In this document: one piece after another, positions 27,221 through 34,917 of the stretch
Numbering within the stretch: the stretch's first letter is position 1
Layout: each line of letters opens with the position of its first letter
NCBI GenBank assembly: GCA_937899415.1
Contig: CALBPI010000011.1
Span: 1-44,147, forward strand
DNA length: 44,147 nt
DNA from: an uncultured Gammaproteobacteria bacterium
GTDB lineage: Bacteria > Pseudomonadota > Gammaproteobacteria > Steroidobacterales > Woeseiaceae
Direction: 5' to 3'
Notes under the pieces: generated by a model
The model's database searches: none
What the model saw: the letters and a program-made list of their open reading frames with translations, nothing else
What the model was told of the DNA's origin: nothing
Translations under genes and position numbers: made by a program

Positions 27221-27957
27221 ACCGCGAGCTGGGTGTCGACAGTACGGCCCGAGAATGCGCGGTGGACGGTTTCGGTTTCGATCCGGCCGTCTGTGGGTGC
27301 AGAGAATTCACCCACGAGCTTGCCGCCGCGCAGCAATCCAATGCGGTCCGCAACTTGACATGCACCGTAGACATCGTGCGTCACCATGAGGATCGTCTTT
27401 CCGGTGTCGGCAAGGTCGCGGATAAGGTCGTGGAACTCGTCAATGGCGCTCGGGTCCAGCCCTGACGTCGGCTCGTCCAGCAGCAGGATATCCGTGTCCC
27501 TGAGAATGGCCAGTGCGATCGCCACCTTCTGCCGCATGCCTTTCGAATAGTCTTTGAGCCTGCGCGCCCGCGAAGCCGGCGCGAGCGACACGCGATCCAG
27601 AGCGGCTTCCAGCGCGGGCGAGTCTTCGGACCGGCCAGCAAGTTGAAGAAAGTAGCGCAGGTTCTCAAAGGCGTTCAGGTGCTCGTACAGCGACGCCGCC
27701 TCGGGGAGGTAGGCAATCGCAGCGCGTGCCGCTTTGTGATCGGCGCTGACGTCTTTACCGTTCACCAGCACACGGCCGCCAGCGGCCGGCAGAAAACCCA
27801 GGAAGCTCAGCAGCGTTGTGGACTTGCCCGCGCCGTTGCCGCCCAGCAGCGCATAGACCTCGCTGCTGCTGAGGCTGAACGAGATCCCGCTCAGGACTTC
27901 CTTGTCCGAGCGGTAAACCTGTAACGCGTCTGCTTCCAGTTTCACAGTGGTCGTCAC
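27217..27957 (-). CDS. ABC transporter ATP-binding protein
   Basis: The 246-aa ATPase has Walker A GGNGAGKST (39-47), a Q-loop region, the signature-like YSKGMRQK, Walker B ILLLDEPTSGLDP and the switch His in VTHD. It powers the two downstream DUF3526 permeases. The start is a GTG at 27957, 23 bases after the TonB-dependent receptor stop, so receptor and transporter are very likely one transcript. Its sequence class (single-domain, DrrA/NatA-like) is more common in exporters or membrane-remodelling systems than in solute importers, and no periplasmic binding protein is encoded nearby. Confidence 0.92.
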   Translation of the reverse strand: MTTTVKLEADALQVYRSDKEVLSGISFSLSSSEVYALLGGNGAGKSTTLLSFLGFLPAAGGRVLVNGKDVSADHKAARAAIAYLPEAASLYEHLNAFENLRYFLQLAGRSEDSPALEAALDRVSLAPASRARRLKDYSKGMRQKVAIALAILRDTDILLLDEPTSGLDPSAIDEFHDLIRDLADTGKTILMVTHDVYGACQVADRIGLLRGGKLVGEFSAPTDGRIETETVHRAFSGRTVDTQLAV

Positions 27958-27980
27958 GTCGCCGGTACTCGCAACCTGGC

Positions 27981-30077
27981 TTAGAAGCGGAAGTCCGCTG
28001 AGACACGGAAGAACTGCGGGATGCCGGGCTGCACCCAGACGTTTGCGAATGAGTTGGTGTAATACTCTTCGTCGAACAGGTTATTGACCTCTGCCCGCAA
28101 TCCCAGCGACTCCGAAACCTCATAGCTCGCGGCGATTCGTGCCGTCGTGTAGTCGGGCAGCCTGAAGGTCGGGTCACCGAATTCACCGCTGCGGTCGTCG
28201 ACATAGGTGATGCCACCGATGAGCGTGAGCGGTCGTCCAGCCAGTTCCATCTCCTGCGCCACTTGCACGCTCAGCTGATGCTCCGGAACGTTGAGGAGGT
28301 CCGAGCCGGCCGGAATGAAGGCAAACGAGATGAAGTCCGTGTAGTCGTTCTTCGTTTCGGCATCGACGTAAGCATAAGACAGCCACAGGCTCGTTTCGTC
28401 GGTGACGTTACCGACGAGATCAATCTCGATCCCCTGGCTGCCCGCTTCGCCAACGGCCGTCGGATTGAAGTCGGCGTCGAAGGTCGCGATGTTCGACTGT
28501 TCGAGATCGAAGAACGCAAATGTACCGACGAGCGCGCCGTCGTTAAGCGCGAACTTGACGCCCACCTCGGTCGATTCCGAGATGTTGGGGTCGAGCCCGT
28601 TCTGATCCGTTGCGCCGGACAGAGGCCGGAAGTTTTCGCCGTAGACCGCGTAGATCGACACCGTATCGGTCGCCTGGTAGACCACACCAAATTGCGGGCT
28701 CACGCGAGACTCCGAGTACTCGGAGGTCGAGCTCGACAGCCGGTTGTTGAGTGATTGCTCGTAGTCGTCAAAACGGGCGCCCACGCGGATGTCCAGCTTG
28801 TCGGTCAGGCTGATCTGATCCTGGATGTAGAAGCCCACCGATTCCTGCGTTTCAACACGATCGAGCTGCGGCGCCAGGACGAGGCCCGACGCCGGGGAGT
28901 TGCCATAGACCGGATTGAAGATATTGATGCTCTGATCCGTGGTTCGGTCGCGAAAGGCAACCTGATCGTTCTCGAACTCATCCGCGTCGAGGCCAATGAT
29001 GATGCGGTGCTGCAGGTTCCCCGTTTCGAAGCTGCCGCTCAGCTCTGCGCGGAAGACCTGGTAGGTCGCATCGTAGTCGCGGCTGCGGCTGAAGCGGCCA
29101 AAGTTTCCGGCCGCGTCCGGGGCACCGAAACCGTTTTCTGATGCCAGCCCGTCCAGTTCTGTCTCGCGGTAGTTGACGCCGACGAGCGCGCTCCAGTCTT
29201 CATTGAAATCGTGCTGGTACTCGATCTGATGGCCGAGCACGCCCGTTTCGATCGGGCCGTAGCTCGGTTCGCCGAGGAAGCGGCTCTCTGGAATCAGGCC
29301 CAGCTCGTCATCGATCGCGATCACGCCACGATCGAACGGCGTTTCCTGGTCGCTGTATTCCATTTCATAGATGAGCTGGCTCGTATCGCCGATACGCCAG
29401 GCAATCGAGGGGCTGAACAGCAGCTTTTCCGTTTCGATCGTGTCGCGGAAACTTTCGGCATCCTCGTAGGCGCCGACGATACGAATGGCGACCGTATCGG
29501 ACAGTGGCGTGGTGTAGTCGAAGTCGGCCCGGTACGTGCTGAAGCTGCCCGCAGAGACGGAAAGTTCACCTGCCGTCTCGAATGTCGGCCGTTTGGTGAC
29601 CAGGTTGACGGTACCGCCGGGCTCGCCGCGACCGTACAATGCGGCGCGCGGCCCTTTGAGGACTTCCACCGACTCAACCCCGGACAAATCCCGCGCACCA
29701 CCGAAGCCGCGTCCGGCGTTGAATCCGTTTACGAGGAAGTTGCTCGGCAGGTTCTCATCCCCGACAAAGCCACGAATAGCGAAGCTGTTCCAAAGGCCGC
29801 CGAAGTTGTTTTGCCGGGCCACAGATGCTGACAGGTCCAGCGCCTGGACGAGATCGACAGAGCCCGCGTCGCGCAGTGTCTGCGCGTCAATCTTGAGTTC
29901 GGCCTGAGGGATTTCGAAAGGCTCAAAATCGCCTTGGTACGCCTGTCGCGTACCGATGACGGTGATCTGATCGATCTCGGAGCCTTCGGAACCGTCTGAT
30001 TGGGCTGAAGCAACGTCAGACCAAAGTAGGGCCAAGGCTGCGCCGAGCAAGCAAGGCGCACAGGATTTGATGTTCAT
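27981..30077 (-). CDS. TonB-dependent outer-membrane receptor
   Basis: The 698-aa precursor has a signal peptide (to about residue 25, DVASA), a TonB-box-like DQITVIG, a plug domain (about 45-160, with LVQALDLSASV, RGFVGDE, VEVLKGPRAALYGRGEPGG) and a 22-strand-type barrel. It ends with Phe (VSADFRF), the outer-membrane insertion signal. The PGGTVNLVTKRP segment is characteristic of siderophore-type receptors. Ligand specificity cannot be read off. The ATG 30077 has a strong ribosome site (GGAGAG, 5-base spacing); the longer open frame is leader. It is the first gene of the operon and carries the palindromes described at 30120 and 30247 upstream. Confidence 0.92.
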   Translation of the reverse strand: MNIKSCAPCLLGAALALLWSDVASAQSDGSEGSEIDQITVIGTRQAYQGDFEPFEIPQAELKIDAQTLRDAGSVDLVQALDLSASVARQNNFGGLWNSFAIRGFVGDENLPSNFLVNGFNAGRGFGGARDLSGVESVEVLKGPRAALYGRGEPGGTVNLVTKRPTFETAGELSVSAGSFSTYRADFDYTTPLSDTVAIRIVGAYEDAESFRDTIETEKLLFSPSIAWRIGDTSQLIYEMEYSDQETPFDRGVIAIDDELGLIPESRFLGEPSYGPIETGVLGHQIEYQHDFNEDWSALVGVNYRETELDGLASENGFGAPDAAGNFGRFSRSRDYDATYQVFRAELSGSFETGNLQHRIIIGLDADEFENDQVAFRDRTTDQSINIFNPVYGNSPASGLVLAPQLDRVETQESVGFYIQDQISLTDKLDIRVGARFDDYEQSLNNRLSSSTSEYSESRVSPQFGVVYQATDTVSIYAVYGENFRPLSGATDQNGLDPNISESTEVGVKFALNDGALVGTFAFFDLEQSNIATFDADFNPTAVGEAGSQGIEIDLVGNVTDETSLWLSYAYVDAETKNDYTDFISFAFIPAGSDLLNVPEHQLSVQVAQEMELAGRPLTLIGGITYVDDRSGEFGDPTFRLPDYTTARIAASYEVSESLGLRAEVNNLFDEEYYTNSFANVWVQPGIPQFFRVSADFRF

Positions 30078-30119
30078 TGAAACTCTCCAAACGATTGAGA
30101 CACTCACGAAACGCCTGAG

Positions 30120-30146
30120 CCGCCTGATTGACGTCAATGCAGGCGG
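30120..30146. promoter_or_regulatory. Nested inverted repeat in receptor leader
   Basis: Arms CCGCCTG and CAGGCGG flank ATTGAC and GTCAAT, giving 13-base arms meeting at a perfect TTGACGTCAA centre, with one extra G in the right arm. It lies 43 bases upstream of the receptor ATG. It could be an operator for a dimeric regulator or an mRNA hairpin. It lacks a T-run, so it is not a terminator. Confidence 0.55.
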
Positions 30147-30246
30147 ATAGGCGTCCTGTCCTTGTTTTTTGCCGTTGGGTGAGTTGCAAAGATCGGCGTC
30201 ATCGCCGAATAGGGTCGGCGCGCAAAAATCCTGCTGCGGCTGCAAT

Positions 30247-30259
30247 GTTATATCATAAC
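30247..30259. promoter_or_regulatory. Zur-box-like palindrome overlapping extended -10 elements
   Basis: GTTATATCATAAC matches the known gammaproteobacterial Zur core GTTATA-N-TATAAC at all but one base. The minus strand reads TGTTATGAT (30260-30252), a near-perfect extended -10 element, which would drive the receptor operon with a leader of about 165 bases. The plus strand also has an extended -10-like TG-T-TATATC facing the methyltransferase gene at 30372. A bound repressor here would block both. The AT-rich palindrome stands out from its GC-rich surroundings, but overlapping -10 elements alone could also explain it. Confidence 0.5.
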
Positions 30260-30371
30260 AACGATGCCGCGGAGCAACTGAGCGCAAGCAGGGCGCGTGC
30301 GGCGCTGTGTCAGTCAGCTCTGCCAACTGATTTCGAGGTCCGAGCGCCCTCAATCAGCTAGGATGCGCGGC

Positions 30372-31739
30372 ATGCTCAATCCTGCCCTCATCGATCTGCT
30401 GGCCTGCCCGCGCGACGATTCGCCGCTGGTTACAGACGCCGAGCAGCTCAAAAGCAAAGGCGGTCAGGCTGTTTATCCGCTGCTTGGTGGCATCCCGTTC
30501 CTGTTCGCCGAACCTGGCGTAGCACTCGATGAATGGCGCGGTCGGTATCACGCCCGGCTGCAGCAGGTCGCGGAAGAGATCCGGCGCCTGCAGGAAACGC
30601 TCGCGCGCGACGACTTGCACGCGCTGACCCGCAAGCGGCTTGAAGACAGCGTGTCGGCGCTCACGGTGCATATCGATGAGCTCAAAACACTGCTTGAGCC
30701 GCTCGACGTCACGCACCTGACTGCTGACCACACGACCTATCTCGCGCTGCGTACGCGCTTGCCCGAAGACCAGGGGCTAGAGACCTACTACGCCAACCTG
30801 CACCGCGACTGGTGCTGGGGCGACGAAGAAAATGCACGCTCGTCGGAGCTCGTGCAGGCCGCGTTGGCGGGACACGACGTCGGCAAACTGCTCGTGCTGG
30901 GCGCGGGTGGCGGGCGACTGGCTTACGACCTGCATCAAGCCGCGTCGCCTGAACTGACCGTGGCGCTGGATCTCAGTCCGATCCTGTTACTGACGGCCAA
31001 GCACGTGGCGGCCGGCGAGACGGTGTCGCTTACGGAATTCCCGATTGCGCCGCGCGACATGGCCAGCGCCGCGGTGCCGCGCGAGCTCCGATCACCCGAG
31101 TCCGCGGCGCCTGGTTTCGAGCTCGTACTCGCCAACGCGCTACGCCCGCCGTTTAGACCTGGAAGCTTCAACACGCTGCTGACACCCTGGCTCGCCGACG
31201 TGATCGGCGCGTCGCTGGCAGATCAGGCCGCGCGCTGGAACCAGTTGCTGGCGCCCGGTGGGCAGTGGGTCTGGTTCGGGTCGCACGCGTATCGCGACGC
31301 CGATCCCGTGCAGTGTTTGAGCCTCGAAGAATCCGCCGCGATCATTGCGGATGCGGGCTTCTCCGAGCCCGAGATCACGGAAGCCGAGATTCCCTACATG
31401 GTGTCGCCTGCGAGCCGCCACGGCCGACGCGAGCGTGTTGTCGTCATGCGTATGACAAAAACCACAGATGTTGCCGCCCCCGCGCGGCATGTGGCGCTGC
31501 CCGACTGGCTTGTGAAAAGCGATCTGCCTGTGCCCAGTGCCGAGTACTTCCGCGTGCAGGCCGCGCAAACGCGCATCCACGCCTTCTTCATGGCGCTCGT
31601 CGACGGGCAACGCACGATCGGCGATATGGCCCGGCTCATGGAGGAGCAGCGCCTCATGCCCGCGGCCGAGGCCGAGGGCACGATCCGCAATTTCCTGATC
31701 CGCATGTACGAGGACAGCCGTGGCTATTCGACCTTCTGA
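30372..31739 (+). CDS. SAM-dependent methyltransferase with Trm112-like N-terminus
   Basis: The 455-aa protein begins with a Trm112/UPF0434-like domain (about 1-45: LLACPRDDSPL, then YPLLGGIPFLF), which keeps only one of the usual Cys. A helical stretch follows (about 50-100), then a class I methyltransferase domain (about 120-345). TYYANLHRDWCWG and LLVLGAGGGRLAYDLH resemble N2227-type (carnosine N-methyltransferase-like) enzymes. The last 90 residues (IHAFFMALVDGQRTIGDMARLM) look like a PqqD-like or winged-helix module. Substrate is unknown. ATG 30372 matches the family N-terminus; 30363 is an alternative. It is divergent from the receptor operon and shares its regulatory region. Confidence 0.75.
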   Translation: MLNPALIDLLACPRDDSPLVTDAEQLKSKGGQAVYPLLGGIPFLFAEPGVALDEWRGRYHARLQQVAEEIRRLQETLARDDLHALTRKRLEDSVSALTVHIDELKTLLEPLDVTHLTADHTTYLALRTRLPEDQGLETYYANLHRDWCWGDEENARSSELVQAALAGHDVGKLLVLGAGGGRLAYDLHQAASPELTVALDLSPILLLTAKHVAAGETVSLTEFPIAPRDMASAAVPRELRSPESAAPGFELVLANALRPPFRPGSFNTLLTPWLADVIGASLADQAARWNQLLAPGGQWVWFGSHAYRDADPVQCLSLEESAAIIADAGFSEPEITEAEIPYMVSPASRHGRRERVVVMRMTKTTDVAAPARHVALPDWLVKSDLPVPSAEYFRVQAAQTRIHAFFMALVDGQRTIGDMARLMEEQRLMPAAEAEGTIRNFLIRMYEDSRGYSTF

Positions 31740-31748
31740 CGCGGGCGC

Positions 31749-32171
31749 TTAGGCCGAGCGGCACCAGGCCAGCGATACGGCGCCTGCGTCATCGATGGTG
31801 ACGATTGCGTTCTGGCCAAACGCACGACCGAGCACGCGCGCATCCTCAACGTCGATCCCCAGCACGAGTACGCCGGGTTCGTCGGGCCATTCGCCTGACG
31901 GGTCGATGGCGACCGTGTCCCTGAGATCGAAGCCGCGCTCCTCGAGTCCTGCCCGCAGCGTGCGATCCGCAGCCGCATTGGCGTCGGCAGACTGGCGATC
32001 ACTGCCCGGGTTGTAGGCCGTGACGATGGCGGCCTGAGTGACCCCCGCCCAACGCAACAGCGCCGCGAGTGCGGCGCTGTTGCTGCCAATCGAAAGATCG
32101 ATGGGCGGGTCGGTCTGGACGCGATAGCGGGCGGCCCGGTAGGCAGCCTCCAGCGACCGGAAGTCCTTCAA
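31749..32171 (-). CDS. DUF3293 domain protein
   Basis: The 140-aa protein matches DUF3293 in its pattern AAYRAARYRV, then SAALAALLRWAG, AAIVTAYNPGS, SADANAAADRTLRAGL and GRAFGQNAIVTI. The family is of unknown function and has no catalytic motif I can recognise. The start is a TTG at 32171, 7 bases after the stop of the exported methyltransferase gene, so it is probably cotranscribed with that gene. It is convergent with the Trm112-like methyltransferase gene (9-base gap). Confidence 0.78.
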   Translation of the reverse strand: MKDFRSLEAAYRAARYRVQTDPPIDLSIGSNSAALAALLRWAGVTQAAIVTAYNPGSDRQSADANAAADRTLRAGLEERGFDLRDTVAIDPSGEWPDEPGVLVLGIDVEDARVLGRAFGQNAIVTIDDAGAVSLAWCRSA

Positions 32172-32178
32172 GTGGGCG

Positions 32179-33009
32179 TCAGACCGGCTTGCGGAACACG
32201 AGCGTCATGCGGTCGCTCTCGCCGATGGCGAGGTAGCGGTCCTTGTCCTTGTCGCCGTGGCGCAGCGTCGGCGGCAGGCTCCAGACGCCACCATCGTGGT
32301 CGGCCGTGTCCTTGGGGTTGGCGTTGATGTCGGCGTCCTTGACGAGCTCGAAGCCTTCGCTCTCAAACATGGCAATCACTTCTGACTGCTTCAGGTAGCC
32401 GTTGTGGCCGCGCGTGTAGTTGTAAGGCGCATCTTCGTCGGCGCGGTGCTGCACGAGGCCGACGATGCCGCCGGGTTTGAGCATGCTGTAGAAGTGGGCA
32501 ATCGTCTCATCGGTCATGTCCTTTCGTGCCAGGCCGTGGAAGCCGCGGAAGGTGACGACAGCATCGAGCTTGCCGGCCCAGTCGGAGGCTTCGTCGATTT
32601 CAACGGCAGCGACCTTCCCGGCATCAATGCCTGTCCACTCGGTAACGCGGCCTGGGAATGATTCGGGGAACGCCTTGAGGCGCGCTTTGCGTTCGTCGTC
32701 GACTGTCGCGTGGTAACGCTCGACGTCAGCACCGATGGCGACATAGGTCCCGCTGTCCGATACCAGAGGCGCCAGCACACGCGTGTACCAGCCGCCCCCT
32801 GGGCCATACTCGCCCACGGTCATGCCCGGCGTGAGACCGGAGAACTTCAGAGTCTCTGCCGGGTTACGAAATTCGTCGCGGGCGCGGTCGTCGGCGCGAT
32901 AGTCAGCGGCAAGAATGTCTGCCATGCCATCGCCTTCGTGGTGTCCCGCGTGGGCGGGGGCCGCGGCGACAAGGGCCAAGGCCACAGTGAGGGTGCCGAT
33001 TCGGATCAT
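32179..33009 (-). CDS. Exported methyltransferase-like protein (COG4798 type)
   Basis: The 276-aa protein has a clear signal peptide (ending AAPAHA, about residue 21) followed by a class I methyltransferase fold with motif I GEYGPGGGWYTRVLAPLV. Other conserved segments are ADDRARDEFRNPAETLKF and a C-terminal HDGGVWSLPPTL. Proteins of this type are called predicted methyltransferases, but S-adenosylmethionine is not normally available in the periplasm, so the true activity is open. A GGAG ribosome site supports ATG 33009. It is upstream of the DUF3293 gene on the same strand. Confidence 0.8.
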   Translation of the reverse strand: MIRIGTLTVALALVAAAPAHAGHHEGDGMADILAADYRADDRARDEFRNPAETLKFSGLTPGMTVGEYGPGGGWYTRVLAPLVSDSGTYVAIGADVERYHATVDDERKARLKAFPESFPGRVTEWTGIDAGKVAAVEIDEASDWAGKLDAVVTFRGFHGLARKDMTDETIAHFYSMLKPGGIVGLVQHRADEDAPYNYTRGHNGYLKQSEVIAMFESEGFELVKDADINANPKDTADHDGGVWSLPPTLRHGDKDKDRYLAIGESDRMTLVFRKPV

Positions 33010-33207
33010 GAGCGGTGCTCCAGAAAGCCAGAATTTTGGGTGAGCGAAGTCTAGCAAACCCGGGCCCCCATGGCGTTACGGCCCATATGCAGCGCCGAAA
33101 TCGGGTCTAGTTCCGGTTCCCGGGCGCAAAGCATGACTCACGTCTCAATACGGGCAGCCTGTCGATGACGCGTCGCCGCAAAACGACAATACTCGGCAGC
33201 CTGCATC

Positions 33208-34914
33208 TTGGGGCTAAAGTGCGTGGGAGACGCCACGACAGTAGAGCAGGGCGCCAACAGCGCGCCAAAACCGACTGTGCTGGTCATGACGGGCACGGGT
33301 CGGCTCTCTTCCGTTCTCGAACCGGGTGACGCCTGGGCGGCCGGTTCGGGCGGCCCCTCGGTTCGAGCATCAGACATGTGGCCGGGCGCCGGCGGCAAGG
33401 CCGTCGGGGCGCTGATCCGCCGCGCCATCAAGGCGCGCCGCAGCCAGGTGTCGCGCGTCGATCTCATGCCCCGCCTTCCGGATATGGAGTGTCTCTGCGT
33501 GCCTCAGGGCCGCGACGCCGCCTTGCTTGTCATCCGCGACTTGTCGGGTGGTGCCGCTGACCTCGAACGCATGCGTCGTCTGGCGTTTGAAGATCCGACC
33601 ACGGGTCTGCCCAACCGGCAGCAGTTCTTCGAAGACCTCGAAAAAGTGGTGGGCATCCAAGGCCTGCGGGAAGGTCGCTCGGCCGTTTTGTCCGTACACC
33701 TGGGCCGCATTGAGGACAACGTTCCGGGCCTGAGCTCGTTCCAGCAGGACGCGCTGTTGCGTGAGGTCGCCGCACGGCTGACCACGCAGGTGCGCGGCTC
33801 CAACTCGGACCTCGAGGATGACATGGAGCGCGTGACCGTTATCGGCCGCACCGACTACCGGCAGTTTTCCATGATCCTGCCCGACATCGAGGCGGGCACC
33901 GACGCCGAGTCCGTCGCCGAACGCATCGTGGGCGCGCTGGCGCAGGCAATTCCCGTTGGTGACCGTTCCGTCCTGGTTTCCCCGGCCATCGGTGTAGCGC
34001 TGTACCCCCAGGACGGTGAAGACGCGCAGACGCTGTTCGACAACGCGCTCGTCGCTATGGAAGCGGCGCGCAACGACAACGTGCCCGGCTACCAGATGCA
34101 TTCGGGGACGATGCGACTGCGGGCACTGCAGCGCCAGGATCTCGCGCTCGAGCTCAAGAGCGCACTCGACCGGGGTGCGTTCTCACTGAACTACCTACCC
34201 ATCGTGGATGCGGTGACCAGCAAGCCTGTGGCGATCGAAGCGCTCGTGCGCTGGCCCAGTGCCTTGCTCGGAGAGCGCTCGGTGTCGCGCCTCGTCAATA
34301 TCGCCGAGCGTACAGGGCTGATTGTTCCGATCGGCGAATGGGTATTGCATCAATCGCTGGCGCTGATCGCAGCAGCACGTACTGCGGGCAGCAACGCGAG
34401 GCTTGCCGTGAACATCTCCCCTCAGGAACTCTCGCGCCCGGACCTGCCCGATCGCGTCTTCGCCATCGCGCAAGAGTACGGCCTCGATTCCGATGTGCTT
34501 GAGTTCGAAATCACCGAGTCCACGCTGGCGCGCGATGCGGCCAATGGCTTCCCGCGCGTCAAGGCGCTGCGCGCGATTGGCGCTACCGTCGTGCTCGATG
34601 GGTTCGGCGCCGGCACCTCGTCTGTTGCGGCCCTGTCTCGGAGCCCCATTGACGGGCTCAAGATTGACCGTTCCATCGTGCGCGATGTCGTCACGAGCGA
34701 CGCGGCGGCGGCGGCCTGTTCGGCGGCGGCGGCCATGGGTAAGGAACTCGGCTTGCGACTCATCGCCGTGGGTATTGAGACGAGCGAGCAGGCTGCAGCG
34801 CTTGCGGGAATGGGTTGTGAGCAGCTGCAAGGCTTCCTGTTTTCGCGCCCCGTCGATTCGCACACAGTGCTTGAGCTGGGCCCGACCTCAGTCACGACAC
34901 AGGTGGCGGACTAG
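33208..34914 (+). CDS. GGDEF-EAL protein with both domains degenerate
   Basis: The 568-aa protein has a short uncharacterised N-terminus (about 1-120), a GGDEF domain (about 125-285) and an EAL domain (about 305-555). The GGDEF signature is replaced by DYRQF (216-220), so cyclase activity is very unlikely. In the EAL domain, Glu344-Ala-Leu, the Asn of VNIS, the Glu of EITES, the Lys of LKID and the Gln of LQGF remain. The metal-binding DD is DG (Asp464-Gly465), and the Glu of the AEGVE motif is Val521. Phosphodiesterase activity is therefore doubtful; it may be a cyclic-di-GMP or protein-binding regulator. The start (TTG 33208) is uncertain. It is 3 bases upstream of the next GGDEF-EAL gene. 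Confidence 0.85.
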   Translation: MGLKCVGDATTVEQGANSAPKPTVLVMTGTGRLSSVLEPGDAWAAGSGGPSVRASDMWPGAGGKAVGALIRRAIKARRSQVSRVDLMPRLPDMECLCVPQGRDAALLVIRDLSGGAADLERMRRLAFEDPTTGLPNRQQFFEDLEKVVGIQGLREGRSAVLSVHLGRIEDNVPGLSSFQQDALLREVAARLTTQVRGSNSDLEDDMERVTVIGRTDYRQFSMILPDIEAGTDAESVAERIVGALAQAIPVGDRSVLVSPAIGVALYPQDGEDAQTLFDNALVAMEAARNDNVPGYQMHSGTMRLRALQRQDLALELKSALDRGAFSLNYLPIVDAVTSKPVAIEALVRWPSALLGERSVSRLVNIAERTGLIVPIGEWVLHQSLALIAAARTAGSNARLAVNISPQELSRPDLPDRVFAIAQEYGLDSDVLEFEITESTLARDAANGFPRVKALRAIGATVVLDGFGAGTSSVAALSRSPIDGLKIDRSIVRDVVTSDAAAAACSAAAAMGKELGLRLIAVGIETSEQAAALAGMGCEQLQGFLFSRPVDSHTVLELGPTSVTTQVAD

Positions 34915-34917
34915 ACC

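Noticed and set aside
23455-30077. A lasso-peptide or siderophore biosynthesis cluster around the TonB receptor
   Set aside because: No precursor peptide, cyclase, isopeptidase of the usual type, synthetase or sigma/anti-sigma pair is present nearby.
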